A stretch of 14,361 bases of DNA, from the NCBI GenBank assembly GCA_900546285.1, contig URCJ01000041.1:1-14361 (forward strand), written 5' to 3'. The notes beneath the pieces were generated by a model. It saw only the letters and a list, made by a program, of their open reading frames with translations. It was not told the origin of the DNA and did not search any database. The position numbers and the translations under genes are program-made. Shown one piece after another: positions 6,785 through 14,361 of the stretch; position 1 is the first letter of the stretch; each line of letters begins with the position of its first letter. The DNA is from an uncultured Solobacterium sp. (GTDB lineage Bacteria; Bacillota_I; Bacilli_A; Erysipelotrichales; Erysipelotrichaceae).

Positions 6785-7570
6785 ATGAGAGAAGTTGTTA
6801 TTCATAGTTTTGAAGAACTTCAAAATTTAGTATTTAAGGATTGTTACGATAGTAAGATACATCGTTATCGTAATGATTATGTTTATAGAGGGGTTTCTGA
6901 TGATAATTATCCTTTGATTACAACTCTTAATCGTGAATGTGGTCATAATCTTAACTTAGAGAAGAATATTATTAGGTCTTTTAAGAAGTATGGCTTTGAT
7001 GAACTAAAGGATATTAATTCTTTCTGGCAAATGTTGGCGACCGGTCAGCACTTTGGTCTTCCAACAAGGTTGTTAGATTGGACTTATTCACCTTTGGTGG
7101 CAGCTCATTTTGTGACTGTTAATTTAAATGATTATGATAAGGATGGTGCTATCTATTGTATTGATACTAATGAATCTTTAAAAAGGATGCCAGAACCTTT
7201 GAAGTCTGAATTAATTAAAAGAGATATGAGTTCTTTTACAGTTAGTTTGTTAGAGAGGAATGCGAAGAATTTGGGTGAACTTGAAGCTTTAAGTTCAGAT
7301 CCTTTCTTTCTATTCTTTGAACCTGCAAGTGGTGATAATAGAATGATTAATCAGTATTCTTTATTCTCTATTTGCTCTAATTCTAAAGTTTTGATATCTG
7401 ATTTAGTAGAAGAGGATTCTTCTTTATATAAGATAATAATTCCTAAGGAAAATAAATTAGAAATAAGAGATAAGCTTGATTATATTAATATTTCAGAAAG
7501 AGTAATTTATCCAGGTTTGGATAGTGTATGTAGCTGGATCGCAAGACGATATGCAAAGATAGGAGATTAA
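6785..7570 (+). CDS. FRG-domain protein
   Basis: A 261-residue soluble protein built around an FRG domain, a family of unknown biochemical role found in bacteria and phages and named for a Phe-Arg-Gly-type motif. Here the motif is YRG (34-36), followed by the second hallmark QHFGLPTRLLDWT (88-100) with His89, Arg95 and Asp98. Later conserved-looking parts are FFEPASGDNRMINQ (about 177-190) and ERVIYPGLDSVCSWI near the end. No signal, membrane segment or extra domain was seen. A GAGGAG Shine-Dalgarno sits at the end of whiA, and the ATG abuts the whiA stop, so it is part of that operon. Codon usage matches its neighbours, which argues against recent transfer. FRG genes are often seen in mobile or defence contexts, so a place in a housekeeping operon is odd. 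I assign no reaction. Confidence 0.88.
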   Translation: MREVVIHSFEELQNLVFKDCYDSKIHRYRNDYVYRGVSDDNYPLITTLNRECGHNLNLEKNIIRSFKKYGFDELKDINSFWQMLATGQHFGLPTRLLDWTYSPLVAAHFVTVNLNDYDKDGAIYCIDTNESLKRMPEPLKSELIKRDMSSFTVSLLERNAKNLGELEALSSDPFFLFFEPASGDNRMINQYSLFSICSNSKVLISDLVEEDSSLYKIIIPKENKLEIRDKLDYINISERVIYPGLDSVCSWIARRYAKIGD

Positions 7571-7573
7571 TTT

Positions 7574-8362
7574 ATGAGCTATGTTGTTATTACGGGGGCA
7601 AGTTCTGGTATTGGTAAGGAATTTGCCAAAAGATTTGCCAAGAGAGACTTTGATTTGTTGTTGGTGGCAACAAATGAGGAAAAGTTGTTGAAGGCTAAGG
7701 AAGAAATTAATGAGGAGTATAATGTTAATATTTTAACTTTGATTTCTGATTTGTCTAAGAACGATGGTGCTAAGGCTGTCTATGATTATGTAATTTCTAA
7801 TAATTTAAATGTTTCTTGTTTTGTGAATAATGCCGGTTTTGGTGACTTTGGTTTGTTCCTTGATGGTGATGTTGAAAAGTTTCAAAAGATGATTGACTTA
7901 AATGATAAGGGTCTTATGACATTGGCTTATTATTTTGGTAATTACTTTAAGGAAAAGGAATTTGGTCATATCGTGAATATCGCATCTATTGCCGGTTTTA
8001 TGCCAGGCCCTTATATGGCTGTTTATTATGCTTCTAAGGCCTTTGTCCTTAATTTCTCATTAGCTTTAAGAGAAGAATTGAAGCCATATAATGTTAAGGT
8101 TACAACTATTTGTCCAGGTCCTATTGATACTAATTTCTGGAATCGTGCTAATGTGACTATGTCTAATGTTAAGAAGAAGTATTTCACAAGAAATGTTAAG
8201 CAATTAGCTGATTCTGGTATGCGTAAGGTTGATGCTGGTGGTGGTTTGTGTGTTGATGGTATCTTGTATAAGAGCGCTGCTGTGGCTACAAGGTTTGTGC
8301 CTAAGGAGACTTTGACAAGTATTGTGAAGTTTGTGAATTTAAAGCTAGGCAATAAGGAGTAA
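7574..8362 (+). CDS. Short-chain dehydrogenase/reductase (classical SDR)
   Basis: An NAD(P)-dependent oxidoreductase of the classical SDR type, cytoplasmic, substrate unknown. The Rossmann nucleotide site TGASSGIG is at 7-14, NNAG at 85-88, and the catalytic set is Asn110, Ser138, Tyr151 and Lys155 (YYASK). PGPIDTNFW follows at 181-189. All catalytic residues are present and the length, 262, is normal. The sequence resembles the DltE/YqjQ-like group that reduces lipid-like or unknown carbonyls, but that subclass is a guess. An AGGAG Shine-Dalgarno precedes the ATG. It lies 3 bases after the FRG gene and 3 bases before the transporter ATPase, so it is transcribed with both. Confidence 0.93.
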   Translation: MSYVVITGASSGIGKEFAKRFAKRDFDLLLVATNEEKLLKAKEEINEEYNVNILTLISDLSKNDGAKAVYDYVISNNLNVSCFVNNAGFGDFGLFLDGDVEKFQKMIDLNDKGLMTLAYYFGNYFKEKEFGHIVNIASIAGFMPGPYMAVYYASKAFVLNFSLALREELKPYNVKVTTICPGPIDTNFWNRANVTMSNVKKKYFTRNVKQLADSGMRKVDAGGGLCVDGILYKSAAVATRFVPKETLTSIVKFVNLKLGNKE

Positions 8363-8365
8363 CTT

Positions 8366-9457
8366 ATGAAGGTTGTTTTTGATCACTTAACGAAGGTATT
8401 TAAGGCTAATACTAAGTCTGGTAAGGATGTTACAGCGGTTAATGATTTCTGTTTCGAGATTCCTGATGGTAAGTTGATTGGCTTGTTGGGCCCTTCAGGT
8501 TGTGGCAAGTCTACTTGTTTGAATCTAATTTGTGGTTTAGAGGGTGCTACTTCAGGTAAGCTTTATTTTGATGATGTGGATGTTAGCGAAATGCCTCCTG
8601 AGAATAGAGGTGTTGGTATGGTTTTTCAGAATTATGCGTTGTATCCTCATTTGACTGTTAAGGAGAATATTTGTTTTCCACTTGAGAATTTAAAGGGTAA
8701 GGATAAATTATCTAAGGAACAAATGTTGGCTAAGGCTATAGAGGCTGCTAAGCTTGTTCAGATTGAAGAGTATATGGATCGTTATCCTAAGCAATTGTCT
8801 GGTGGTCAGCAACAGCGTGTGGCAATTGCGCGTGCTTTGGTTAAGCTTCCTAATGTGTTGTTACTAGATGAACCGTTAAGTAACTTGGATGCTAGACTTC
8901 GTTTACAAACTCGTGAGGAGATTAGACGTATTCAAAAGGAAACAGGTATTACTACCATTTTTGTTACTCATGACCAAGAGGAGGCTATGTCTATTTCTGA
9001 TGTGATTGTGGTTATGAAGCTTGGTGTTGTGCAACAAATTGGTAAGCCACAGGATGTTTATGATAATCCTTGTAATTTGTTTGTGTCTAAGTTTCTGGGT
9101 ACACCAGCTATTAATGTCTTTGATGGTAGAGTTAAGAATAATCATCTTTATATCGGTGATGATAAGATTATGGAATTTAAGTCTAGTGATAGAGATGTTT
9201 ATGTTGGCATTAGACCAGAAGGGTTAGTAGTAAGCGATAGTGGTGTCTTAACTTGCGATTTTATTAGAAGGGATGTTATGGGAAGAGATCATAGTGTGAT
9301 TTCTTATAATGAGCATTGTGTTTCTGATAAGGATGTTAGGGCTATTATTCCAAGTGATACTGTAGTTAATGAAGATTCAAAGACGGTTAAGTTTGAGATT
9401 AAGCCTAGTAAGATTTATGTCTTTGATAAAGAAAGTGAAGAGCGTTTAGATGTTTAA
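8366..9457 (+). CDS. ABC importer ATP-binding protein, UgpC/MsmK/MalK class
   Basis: The ATPase that powers the carbohydrate-type (CUT1) importer encoded downstream; it acts as a dimer at the inner face of the membrane. Visible are Walker A GPSGCGKST (42-50), Q-loop Gln88, signature LSGGQ (144-148), Walker B LLLDEP (165-170), and the D-loop and H-loop His202 (THDQEEAM). A C-terminal MalK-like OB/TOBE regulatory region starts at about residue 235. Its 363 residues match this class. Shine-Dalgarno AAGGAG precedes the ATG. It overlaps the first permease gene by 8 bases. The order ATPase-permease-permease-lipoprotein is like mycoplasmal ugpCAE/gtsABC loci (glycerol or glycerophosphodiester import), but the ATPases of this class are shared by many sugars, so the substrate stays open. 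Confidence 0.96.
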   Translation: MKVVFDHLTKVFKANTKSGKDVTAVNDFCFEIPDGKLIGLLGPSGCGKSTCLNLICGLEGATSGKLYFDDVDVSEMPPENRGVGMVFQNYALYPHLTVKENICFPLENLKGKDKLSKEQMLAKAIEAAKLVQIEEYMDRYPKQLSGGQQQRVAIARALVKLPNVLLLDEPLSNLDARLRLQTREEIRRIQKETGITTIFVTHDQEEAMSISDVIVVMKLGVVQQIGKPQDVYDNPCNLFVSKFLGTPAINVFDGRVKNNHLYIGDDKIMEFKSSDRDVYVGIRPEGLVVSDSGVLTCDFIRRDVMGRDHSVISYNEHCVSDKDVRAIIPSDTVVNEDSKTVKFEIKPSKIYVFDKESEERLDV

Positions 9458-10343
9458 GAAAAACAATTATAAAGCGTGGTTATACTTGTTGCCGGCTTTG
9501 GTTTTTCTTGGCGTTTTTATGGTATATCCACTTATTGATGTTTTCGTTTATTCCTTTGAGGAGGCCTATAACTTTGCCTCTGGTACTTATAAGGGAGTAG
9601 GCGCTTATAACTATCAATATGTGCTTCGTGATCCTTATTTTTTACAGGCGTTAAAAAATACATTTATTTTGGTTATTATTACAGTACCTTTGTCAACTGG
9701 TTTTGCGTTGCTTGTGTCTTTGGCGTTGAATTCAATTAAGAAGTTAAAGGATTTATTCCAGACTATTTATTTCTTGCCATATGTTACAAATACTTTGGCA
9801 GTTGGTTTGGTGTTTATGATTTTGTTTAAGAAGACAGCTTATTCTGATGGTTTAGTCAATGTGCTTATTAATTCATTAGGTTATAGTTCAATTGACTTTA
9901 TCGATGGACCATATTGGGCTAAGATGTTTGTCTTGTGTTTCTATACTATTTGGGTAGTTTTACCTTTTAAGATTTTGATTCTTACAAGTGCCCTAGCTAG
10001 TGTTAATCAGGACTTATATAAGGCGGCAAGAATTGATGGTACTTCTAAGTTTAGAATTTTCACCAAGATTACTTTACCGATGATTTCACCAATGATTTTC
10101 TATTTGATTATTACGGGTTTTATTGGTGCGTTTAAGGCTTATAGTGATGTAGTTGCGATATTTGGTACAGATTTGAATGCGACTGGTATGAATACGATTG
10201 TAGGTTATATCTATGATATGTTGTATGGTGCTTCTGGTGGTTATCCATCTTTTGCGAGTGCGGCTGCGATTGTTTTGTTTGTAATAGTTTTGACAATTAC
10301 GGTGATTAATTTGTTGACTTCAAAGAGGGTTAATTATGAATAA
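9450..10343 (+). CDS. Sugar-type ABC transporter permease, UgpA/MalF-like
   Basis: One of two membrane subunits of the importer, 297 residues with about six membrane helices (the first at about 10-30, the last at about 270-290). The cytoplasmic EAA loop that docks on the ATPase is clear at 189-210, reading LYKAARIDGTS with LP at its end. It lacks the long extra periplasmic loop of E. coli MalF, as is usual for UgpA-like and Gram-positive members. It starts inside the ATPase gene (8-base overlap) and ends inside the second permease gene (8-base overlap), so expression is tightly coupled. The substrate cannot be told from the sequence. Confidence 0.95.
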   Translation: MFKKNNYKAWLYLLPALVFLGVFMVYPLIDVFVYSFEEAYNFASGTYKGVGAYNYQYVLRDPYFLQALKNTFILVIITVPLSTGFALLVSLALNSIKKLKDLFQTIYFLPYVTNTLAVGLVFMILFKKTAYSDGLVNVLINSLGYSSIDFIDGPYWAKMFVLCFYTIWVVLPFKILILTSALASVNQDLYKAARIDGTSKFRIFTKITLPMISPMIFYLIITGFIGAFKAYSDVVAIFGTDLNATGMNTIVGYIYDMLYGASGGYPSFASAAAIVLFVIVLTITVINLLTSKRVNYE

Positions 10344-11196
10344 TACGGATTATAAGAAGGCTAAGTTTAAGGATGGTCTTTTGAAGACTATAATTTATAT
10401 CTTTTTGGGTGTTTGGGCTATTATCGTATTGTTTCCTTTCTATTGGATGATTTTAACTTCTTTGAAGAGTTATGGTACTTATAATGGTGAATATATTCCA
10501 AAGTTCTTTGTGTCTAATCCAACACTTGAGAATTACACGCAGGCTTTTACAGCTGTTCCTTTGGCAAGGTATTTCTTGAATACTTTGATTTTTACAGTAG
10601 TTACTACTGCATTAATGTTGATTGTGGTAGTGCTTGCGGCATATGCATTTGCACGTTTGGATTTTAAGGGTAAGAATTTTACTTTTACGGCTTTTCTTTC
10701 TTTGATGATGATTCCAAATGAACTTGTTATTATCACAAATTTTGTGACGATTACAAATTTGGGCTTGAGAAATACTTTTACGGGTTTGATTCTTCCAAGT
10801 GTTACTAGTGTCTTTTATATTTATTTGTTGAAGGAGAATTTCCAACAGATTCCGGATTCTTTATATAAGGCTGCTAAGGTTGATGGTACTAGTGATTTGA
10901 AGTATTTGTTTAAGGTGATGATTCCTATTTGTAAGCCTACTATTGTGACAGTTATTATTCTTAAGGTTATTGAATGTTGGAATGCATATGTATGGCCAAG
11001 ACTTATTACGGATAACGAGATGTATTTCCTTGTTTCTAATGGTATTCAGACAATTAGAGAAAGTGGTTTTGGTAGAGAGAATGTGCCAGCTATGATGGCA
11101 GCGGTAGTTCTTATTTCGATTCCTTTGATTGTCTTATTCTTGATTTTCCATAAGAAGATTATGGAGGGTGTTTCTAGAGGGGGTACAAAAGGATGA
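10336..11196 (+). CDS. Sugar-type ABC transporter permease, UgpE/MalG-like
   Basis: The second membrane subunit, 286 residues with about six helices beginning at about 17-40. The EAA docking loop lies at 176-197, reading LYKAAKVDGTS and ending near IP. The PFYWMILTSLK stretch after helix 1 is typical of MalG/UgpE proteins. A weak AGAGG precedes the start. The stop overlaps the start of the solute-binding protein gene by ATGA. It should pair with the preceding permease to form the channel. Confidence 0.95.
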   Translation: MNNTDYKKAKFKDGLLKTIIYIFLGVWAIIVLFPFYWMILTSLKSYGTYNGEYIPKFFVSNPTLENYTQAFTAVPLARYFLNTLIFTVVTTALMLIVVVLAAYAFARLDFKGKNFTFTAFLSLMMIPNELVIITNFVTITNLGLRNTFTGLILPSVTSVFYIYLLKENFQQIPDSLYKAAKVDGTSDLKYLFKVMIPICKPTIVTVIILKVIECWNAYVWPRLITDNEMYFLVSNGIQTIRESGFGRENVPAMMAAVVLISIPLIVLFLIFHKKIMEGVSRGGTKG

Positions 11197-12752
11197 GAAA
11201 GTTTATTTGTTTACTTCTAGTGTTATTTTGTTTAACAGCTTGTCATGGTCAAGCTAAAACAACGGGTTTTACAGTTCCTGAAGACTATGATTCTAGTAAA
11301 ACTTATGAGATTACTTTTTGGGCGAAGAATGATAGTAATAAGAATCAGGTAGCTATTTATAAGAAGGCTATTAGTGATTTTGAGGCTATTTATCCAAATA
11401 TCAAGGTTAATTTGTCTTTATATACTGATTATGGTCAAATTTATAATGATGTAATTACTAATATTTCTACTAATACTACTCCTAATGTATGTATTACTTA
11501 TCCTGATCATATTGCGACTTATTTGACTGGTAATAATGTGGTTGTGCCACTTGATGAGTTGATGGATGATGCTAAGTATGGTTTTGGTGGTAGTGAAATA
11601 AAGTTTGATGGTCCAAGTAAGGATGAGATTGTTTCTAAGTTTTTGAATGAGGGAGTGATCGATGGACATCAGTATGCCTTGCCTTTTATGAGGTCTACAG
11701 AGGCTTTATATATTAATAAAGATTTTGTGGAGAAGTTAGGTTATGAAATACCTGATGTGGTAACTTGGGATTTCATTTTTGAGGTTAGTGAAAAGGCTAT
11801 GGCTAAGGATGAGGATGGTAATTTCTTAGTTAATGGTCAAAAGACGATGATTCCTTTTATCTATAAGTCTACTGATAATATGATGATTCAGCTTTTAAGA
11901 CAAAGTGGTGCCGGCTATTCTGATGATAATGGTAATATCGAGATTTTCAATGATACTACTAAGGAATTGTTGTTGGAGATTGCTAAGCATGCAGAGTCTA
12001 GGGCTTTCTCTACTTTTAAGATTTCTAGTTATCCAGCTAATTTCTTGAATGCTGGTCAGTGTATCTTTGCGGTGGATTCAACAGCTGGGGCTACTTGGAT
12101 GGGAACTGATGCGCCTTTGGTTGATATTCCTGAAGAGAAGCTTGTTAGGTTTGAAACGGTTGTAAGGGAGGTTCCTCAAGAAGACGCGGATAATCCTACA
12201 ATGATTTCTCAGGGTCCTTCTATTTGTATCTTTAATAAGAGTGACGTGGATGAGGTGTTGGCTTCTTGGATTTTTGCCCAATATTTGTTGAGTAATGATA
12301 TTCAAATTAGTTATAGTGAGACTGAAGGCTATATTCCAGTTACTACTAAGGCGATTGATGATCCTAGTTATCAGGATTACTTGAGTAGAGGTGGCGAAGA
12401 TAATCTTGAGCATTATAGTATAAAGATTGATGTTGTTAAGTTGTTGATTGATAATATCGATAATACTTTTACTACTAGTGTCTTTAATGGTTCGGCTTCT
12501 TTAAGAAATGCAGCTGGTCAATTGATTGAGGAAACGGTTAAGGGTGCTAGAAGAGGTAAGGATGTAAACGGTGAATTTATTGATCAGTTGTTTGAGGATG
12601 TAAGGTCTTTGTATCGTTTGGATCAAATAGGTAACTTGAGTACTGATTTAGGTCCTTTGCCTACAGGTTCTAAGGTATTAATTATTACTTTGGCTGTAGT
12701 TTGGGTAGGTATTGGTGCTTATTGTTTAAAAGAGAAAAATAAGGATAGATAG
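11193..12752 (+). CDS. Extracellular solute-binding lipoprotein with C-terminal membrane helix
   Basis: The substrate-capturing subunit of the importer, a family 1 (UgpB/MalE-like) solute-binding protein of 519 residues, longer than the usual 400-450. It has a lipoprotein signal with lipobox LTAC and lipidated Cys17. The mature part opens with TYEITFWAKNDSNKNQ, the usual first strand of these proteins. FMRSTEALYINKDFVEKLG (about 165-185) is another family landmark. Unusually, it ends with PLPTG (488-492), a hydrophobic helix (about 495-512) and a charged tail KEKNKDR. It could thus be held to the membrane at both ends. The tail layout imitates a sortase signal but lacks the LPxTG order. Ligand is unknown; family kin bind sugars, glycerol-3-phosphate or oligosaccharides. 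A strong terminator-like hairpin follows. Confidence 0.94.
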   Translation: MRKFICLLLVLFCLTACHGQAKTTGFTVPEDYDSSKTYEITFWAKNDSNKNQVAIYKKAISDFEAIYPNIKVNLSLYTDYGQIYNDVITNISTNTTPNVCITYPDHIATYLTGNNVVVPLDELMDDAKYGFGGSEIKFDGPSKDEIVSKFLNEGVIDGHQYALPFMRSTEALYINKDFVEKLGYEIPDVVTWDFIFEVSEKAMAKDEDGNFLVNGQKTMIPFIYKSTDNMMIQLLRQSGAGYSDDNGNIEIFNDTTKELLLEIAKHAESRAFSTFKISSYPANFLNAGQCIFAVDSTAGATWMGTDAPLVDIPEEKLVRFETVVREVPQEDADNPTMISQGPSICIFNKSDVDEVLASWIFAQYLLSNDIQISYSETEGYIPVTTKAIDDPSYQDYLSRGGEDNLEHYSIKIDVVKLLIDNIDNTFTTSVFNGSASLRNAAGQLIEETVKGARRGKDVNGEFIDQLFEDVRSLYRLDQIGNLSTDLGPLPTGSKVLIITLAVVWVGIGAYCLKEKNKDR

Positions 12753-12754
12753 TT

Positions 12755-12778
12755 AGAAGAGGTCATAGTACCTCTTTT
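12755..12778 (+). terminator. Intrinsic terminator of the importer operon
   Basis: AAGAGGT (12757-12763) pairs with ACCTCTT (12770-12776) around a 6-base loop, extended by a G-U and an A-U pair to 9 pairs. A short U-rich stretch follows (TTTT, then AATATTGTTGTTT). The tract is imperfect but the position, 3 bases after the solute-binding protein stop, fits the end of the long plus-strand operon. Confidence 0.65.
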
Positions 12779-12784
12779 AATATT

Positions 12785-12798
12785 GTTGTTTAAACAAC
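12785..12798. repeat. 14-bp perfect palindrome, candidate operator
   Basis: GTTGTTTAAACAAC is a perfect palindrome located where the -35 of the HAD-phosphatase promoter would lie, 12 bases before its -10. A dimeric repressor or activator could bind here. The stretch is AT-rich, so chance or a role in the preceding terminator cannot be excluded. Confidence 0.4.
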
Positions 12799-12807
12799 TG
12801 TTTTAAC

Positions 12808-12816
12808 TGCTATAAT
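12808..12816 (+). promoter_or_regulatory. Extended -10 promoter of the HAD phosphatase gene, leaderless
   Basis: TG at 12808-12809, one base, then a perfect TATAAT at 12811-12816. The ATG of the HAD gene is only 6 bases further on, so transcription should start at or within a base of the start codon, giving a leaderless message. GGAG at 12817-12820 is too close to the start to serve as a ribosome binding site and would lie upstream of the transcript. Confidence 0.65.
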
Positions 12817-12822
12817 GGAGCA

Positions 12823-13659
12823 ATGATTAAAACATTGATATTTGATATAGATGGTACACTTACCAATTCAGAAAAGGTTATTACACCGTTAACTAAAGAA
12901 ACTATCTTAAGGGCACAAGAGAATGGTGTTAGGGTTTGTTTAGCAAGTGGTAGAGCTACTCATGGCTTGAGTAAGTTTGTGAAGGAATTAGAACTTGATA
13001 AGCATGATGGTTTACTTATTTCTTATAATGGGGCTAGGGTTAGTAGTGCTGATGGTAAGCATGAATATTTTAGTAATTTCTTGAATAAGGATAGAGCTAA
13101 AGATTTAATTAAGCATTTGTCTAAGTTTGATAAGCTTGTTTATGTTTTAGAAGAAGATAATCATGTTATTTGTGAGGATTGTTTCAATAATACAATTACT
13201 TATCGTGATAAGCCTTTTAATGTCTTGAAGTATGAAACTAGAATGAACAACTTGCTTATTTATGAAGTAGAAGATATAGTAAGCTATTTAGACCACGATA
13301 CACCTAAGGTATTAACTTATAGTGATCCTGAATATTTAAGAGCTAATCAAGATAAGTTGAGTGAGGGTTTTGATGATTTGTGTTCGGTGTTCTCTGCTGA
13401 TTTCTTCTATGAATTTACTAATAAGGGTATTGATAAGGGTAGCGTTATTAAGACAGTTCTTTGTGATAAGTTGGGTCTTAATATTGATGAAATCTGTGCC
13501 TTTGGTGATGCGGAAAATGATATTACAATGTTGAAGAATTGTGGTTTGGGTGTTTGTATGGCTAATGGTCAAGATAAAGCCAAGGAAGTGGCTGATATGA
13601 TTTGTGGTGATAATGATCATGATGGCATAGCTTATGTGTTAGAGAAGATATTGAAGTAA
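12823..13659 (+). CDS. Cof-type HAD-IIB family phosphatase
   Basis: A cytoplasmic phosphatase of the haloacid dehalogenase superfamily, Cof subfamily, which dephosphorylates small molecules such as sugar phosphates or vitamin B6 and flavin intermediates. Motif I DIDGT (8-12) provides nucleophile Asp8 and acid/base Asp10. Motif II is Ser42 in ASGR, motif III Lys205, and motif IV GDAEND (228-233). The IIB cap domain lies between motifs II and III (about 85-190). The length, 278, is normal and all catalytic residues are present. It is monocistronic, with its own extended -10 and no Shine-Dalgarno. It is convergent with the transketolase gene. The substrate cannot be predicted. Confidence 0.95.
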   Translation: MIKTLIFDIDGTLTNSEKVITPLTKETILRAQENGVRVCLASGRATHGLSKFVKELELDKHDGLLISYNGARVSSADGKHEYFSNFLNKDRAKDLIKHLSKFDKLVYVLEEDNHVICEDCFNNTITYRDKPFNVLKYETRMNNLLIYEVEDIVSYLDHDTPKVLTYSDPEYLRANQDKLSEGFDDLCSVFSADFFYEFTNKGIDKGSVIKTVLCDKLGLNIDEICAFGDAENDITMLKNCGLGVCMANGQDKAKEVADMICGDNDHDGIAYVLEKILK

Positions 13660-13670
13660 ATGATATATTG

Positions 13671-13697
13671 AAATTAAAAAAGCCACATAATGTGGCT
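13671..13697 (-). terminator. Intrinsic terminator of the transketolase gene
   Basis: On the minus strand AGCCACA pairs with TGTGGCT around the loop TTA, followed directly by a run of T (through 13676) and then AATTT. It starts 30 bases after the transketolase stop. On the plus strand the hairpin is followed by ATATAAAA, so it is at best a weak terminator for the HAD gene. Confidence 0.85.
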
Positions 13698-13727
13698 ATA
13701 TAAAATGAATAAGGAGAACTATTCTTT

Positions 13728-14361
13728 TTACTTAATTTTTTCAACAATATGTTTACTAGTTAAACCATATTTATCTAGTACATCACTTGCTTTTCCGCTT
13801 TGACCAAAGACATCATTTACACCAATTGGATATAAAGGAGTCGTTATATCACTTTGAGCCTTTACTTCTGAAATAGCAGAGAATAGACCACCAATGATAT
13901 TGTGTTCTTCTAGAGCATAAGCTTTCTTATGTGAACTAAGCATTGATAAGATACCTTCCTTATCAATTGGTTTAATAGAACATACATTAACTACAGTTGC
14001 ATCTACTTCTTCTGCTGCCTTTAGGGCTTCTTGTACCATTAGACCAGTTGCGAATAATACAATGCCTTTTCCTTTTCTTAAGACAGAGATTTTAGAGAAG
14101 TCAAATTTTGTGTTTTCATTATAAACATCATCAACTTTGCCTCTGCCCATTCTGATGTAACATGGGCCTTTTTCTGTAAGTACATGGTCAAGTAGTGCTT
14201 TTGTTTCGTATTGGTCACATGGAACATATACTTTCATGTTTGGTAGTGCACGCATAATGGCAATATCTTCAATAGCTTGGTGACTTGCACCATCTTTACC
14301 TACTGATAAACCAGCATGAGTTGCACAAACTTTTACATTTAAATTTGGATAACAAATTGAA
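13728..14361 (-). CDS. Transketolase C-terminal subunit (5' part beyond window)
   Basis: The last 210 residues of a transketolase-family protein; the start lies outside the window. Transketolase moves two-carbon units between sugar phosphates in the pentose phosphate pathway using thiamine diphosphate. The fragment begins in the pyrimidine-binding domain (SICYPNLNVKV, then THAGLSVGKDGASHQAIED and MRALPNMKVYVPCDQYE). It continues through YIRMGRGK into the transketolase C-terminal domain, ending FGQSGKASDVLDKYGLT and a short tail. The ending and spacing fit the split type, in which N- and C-terminal halves are separate genes; the N-terminal half would then be expected upstream on the minus strand. 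The reading frame is open to the window edge, so an internal ATG at 14255 (start of MRALP) is not the start. A full-length transketolase or related enzyme is the alternative. Confidence 0.93.
   Translation of the reverse strand, partial: SICYPNLNVKVCATHAGLSVGKDGASHQAIEDIAIMRALPNMKVYVPCDQYETKALLDHVLTEKGPCYIRMGRGKVDDVYNENTKFDFSKISVLRKGKGIVLFATGLMVQEALKAAEEVDATVVNVCSIKPIDKEGILSMLSSHKKAYALEEHNIIGGLFSAISEVKAQSDITTPLYPIGVNDVFGQSGKASDVLDKYGLTSKHIVEKIK

Noticed and set aside
8026..9227. Overlapping reading frames inside the SDR and ATPase genes
   Set aside because: They are opposite- or shifted-frame shadows of genes with complete catalytic motifs and show no family features of their own.
12640..12752. 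LPxTG sortase signal in the solute-binding protein
   Set aside because: The order is PLPTG, not LPxTG, and the protein already has a lipobox. Listed as a finding about the double anchor, not as a cell-wall signal.
13681..13697. Terminator for the HAD phosphatase gene on the plus strand
   Set aside because: The T-run follows the stem only on the minus strand; the plus-strand copy is followed by ATATAAAA.

Overview
The window reads as chromosome of a low-GC Gram-positive bacterium (Bacillota), most likely an Erysipelotrichia or close relative. The rapZ-yvcK-whiA block is a Bacillota signature. The gene before uvrB resembles a small family shared by Mollicutes and their relatives. Three genes end in TGA, so this is not the Mycoplasma code in which TGA means tryptophan. 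The taxonomic placement is inference from gene content and base composition.

Left part (1-1433, minus strand): the N-terminal piece of a lipoprotein gene with its own promoter, then a compact cassette of a class III Fic AMP-transferase and a membrane-tethered HEPN-like protein. The two overlap by ATGA, and the HEPN-like gene starts 9 bases after the encoded CCA end of a tRNA-Ser(CGA). This cassette is the best candidate for an undescribed system: a possible toxin/antitoxin or defence pair in which an AMP-transferase sits beside a putative HEPN RNase. A 13-bp inverted repeat closes its far end.

Middle (1432-12752, plus strand): one long co-directional run. It starts with a DUF3196-like protein and UvrB. 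An apparently leaderless promoter then leads into rapZ (RNase adaptor/nucleotide-binding protein), yvcK (carbon-flux and envelope factor) and whiA (DNA-binding regulator). Next come an FRG-domain protein and a short-chain dehydrogenase, and finally a complete ABC importer of the UgpCAE/MsmK class (ATPase, two permeases, solute-binding lipoprotein). Gaps are 41 bases or less and many junctions overlap. The only clear terminator in the run is at 12755-12778. The coding strand from about 4.9 kb on is visibly poor in C and rich in G and T, as expected for a leading strand.

Right part (12785-14361): a small palindrome and a strong extended -10 precede a Cof-type HAD phosphatase that also looks leaderless. 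Convergent to it is the C-terminal part of a split transketolase, with its own Rho-independent terminator, cut by the window end.

No insertion sequence, CRISPR array, rRNA or riboswitch was seen. Genes inside operons have Shine-Dalgarno sequences or overlap their neighbour. Several promoter-proximal genes instead have an extended -10 directly before the start codon and no Shine-Dalgarno.
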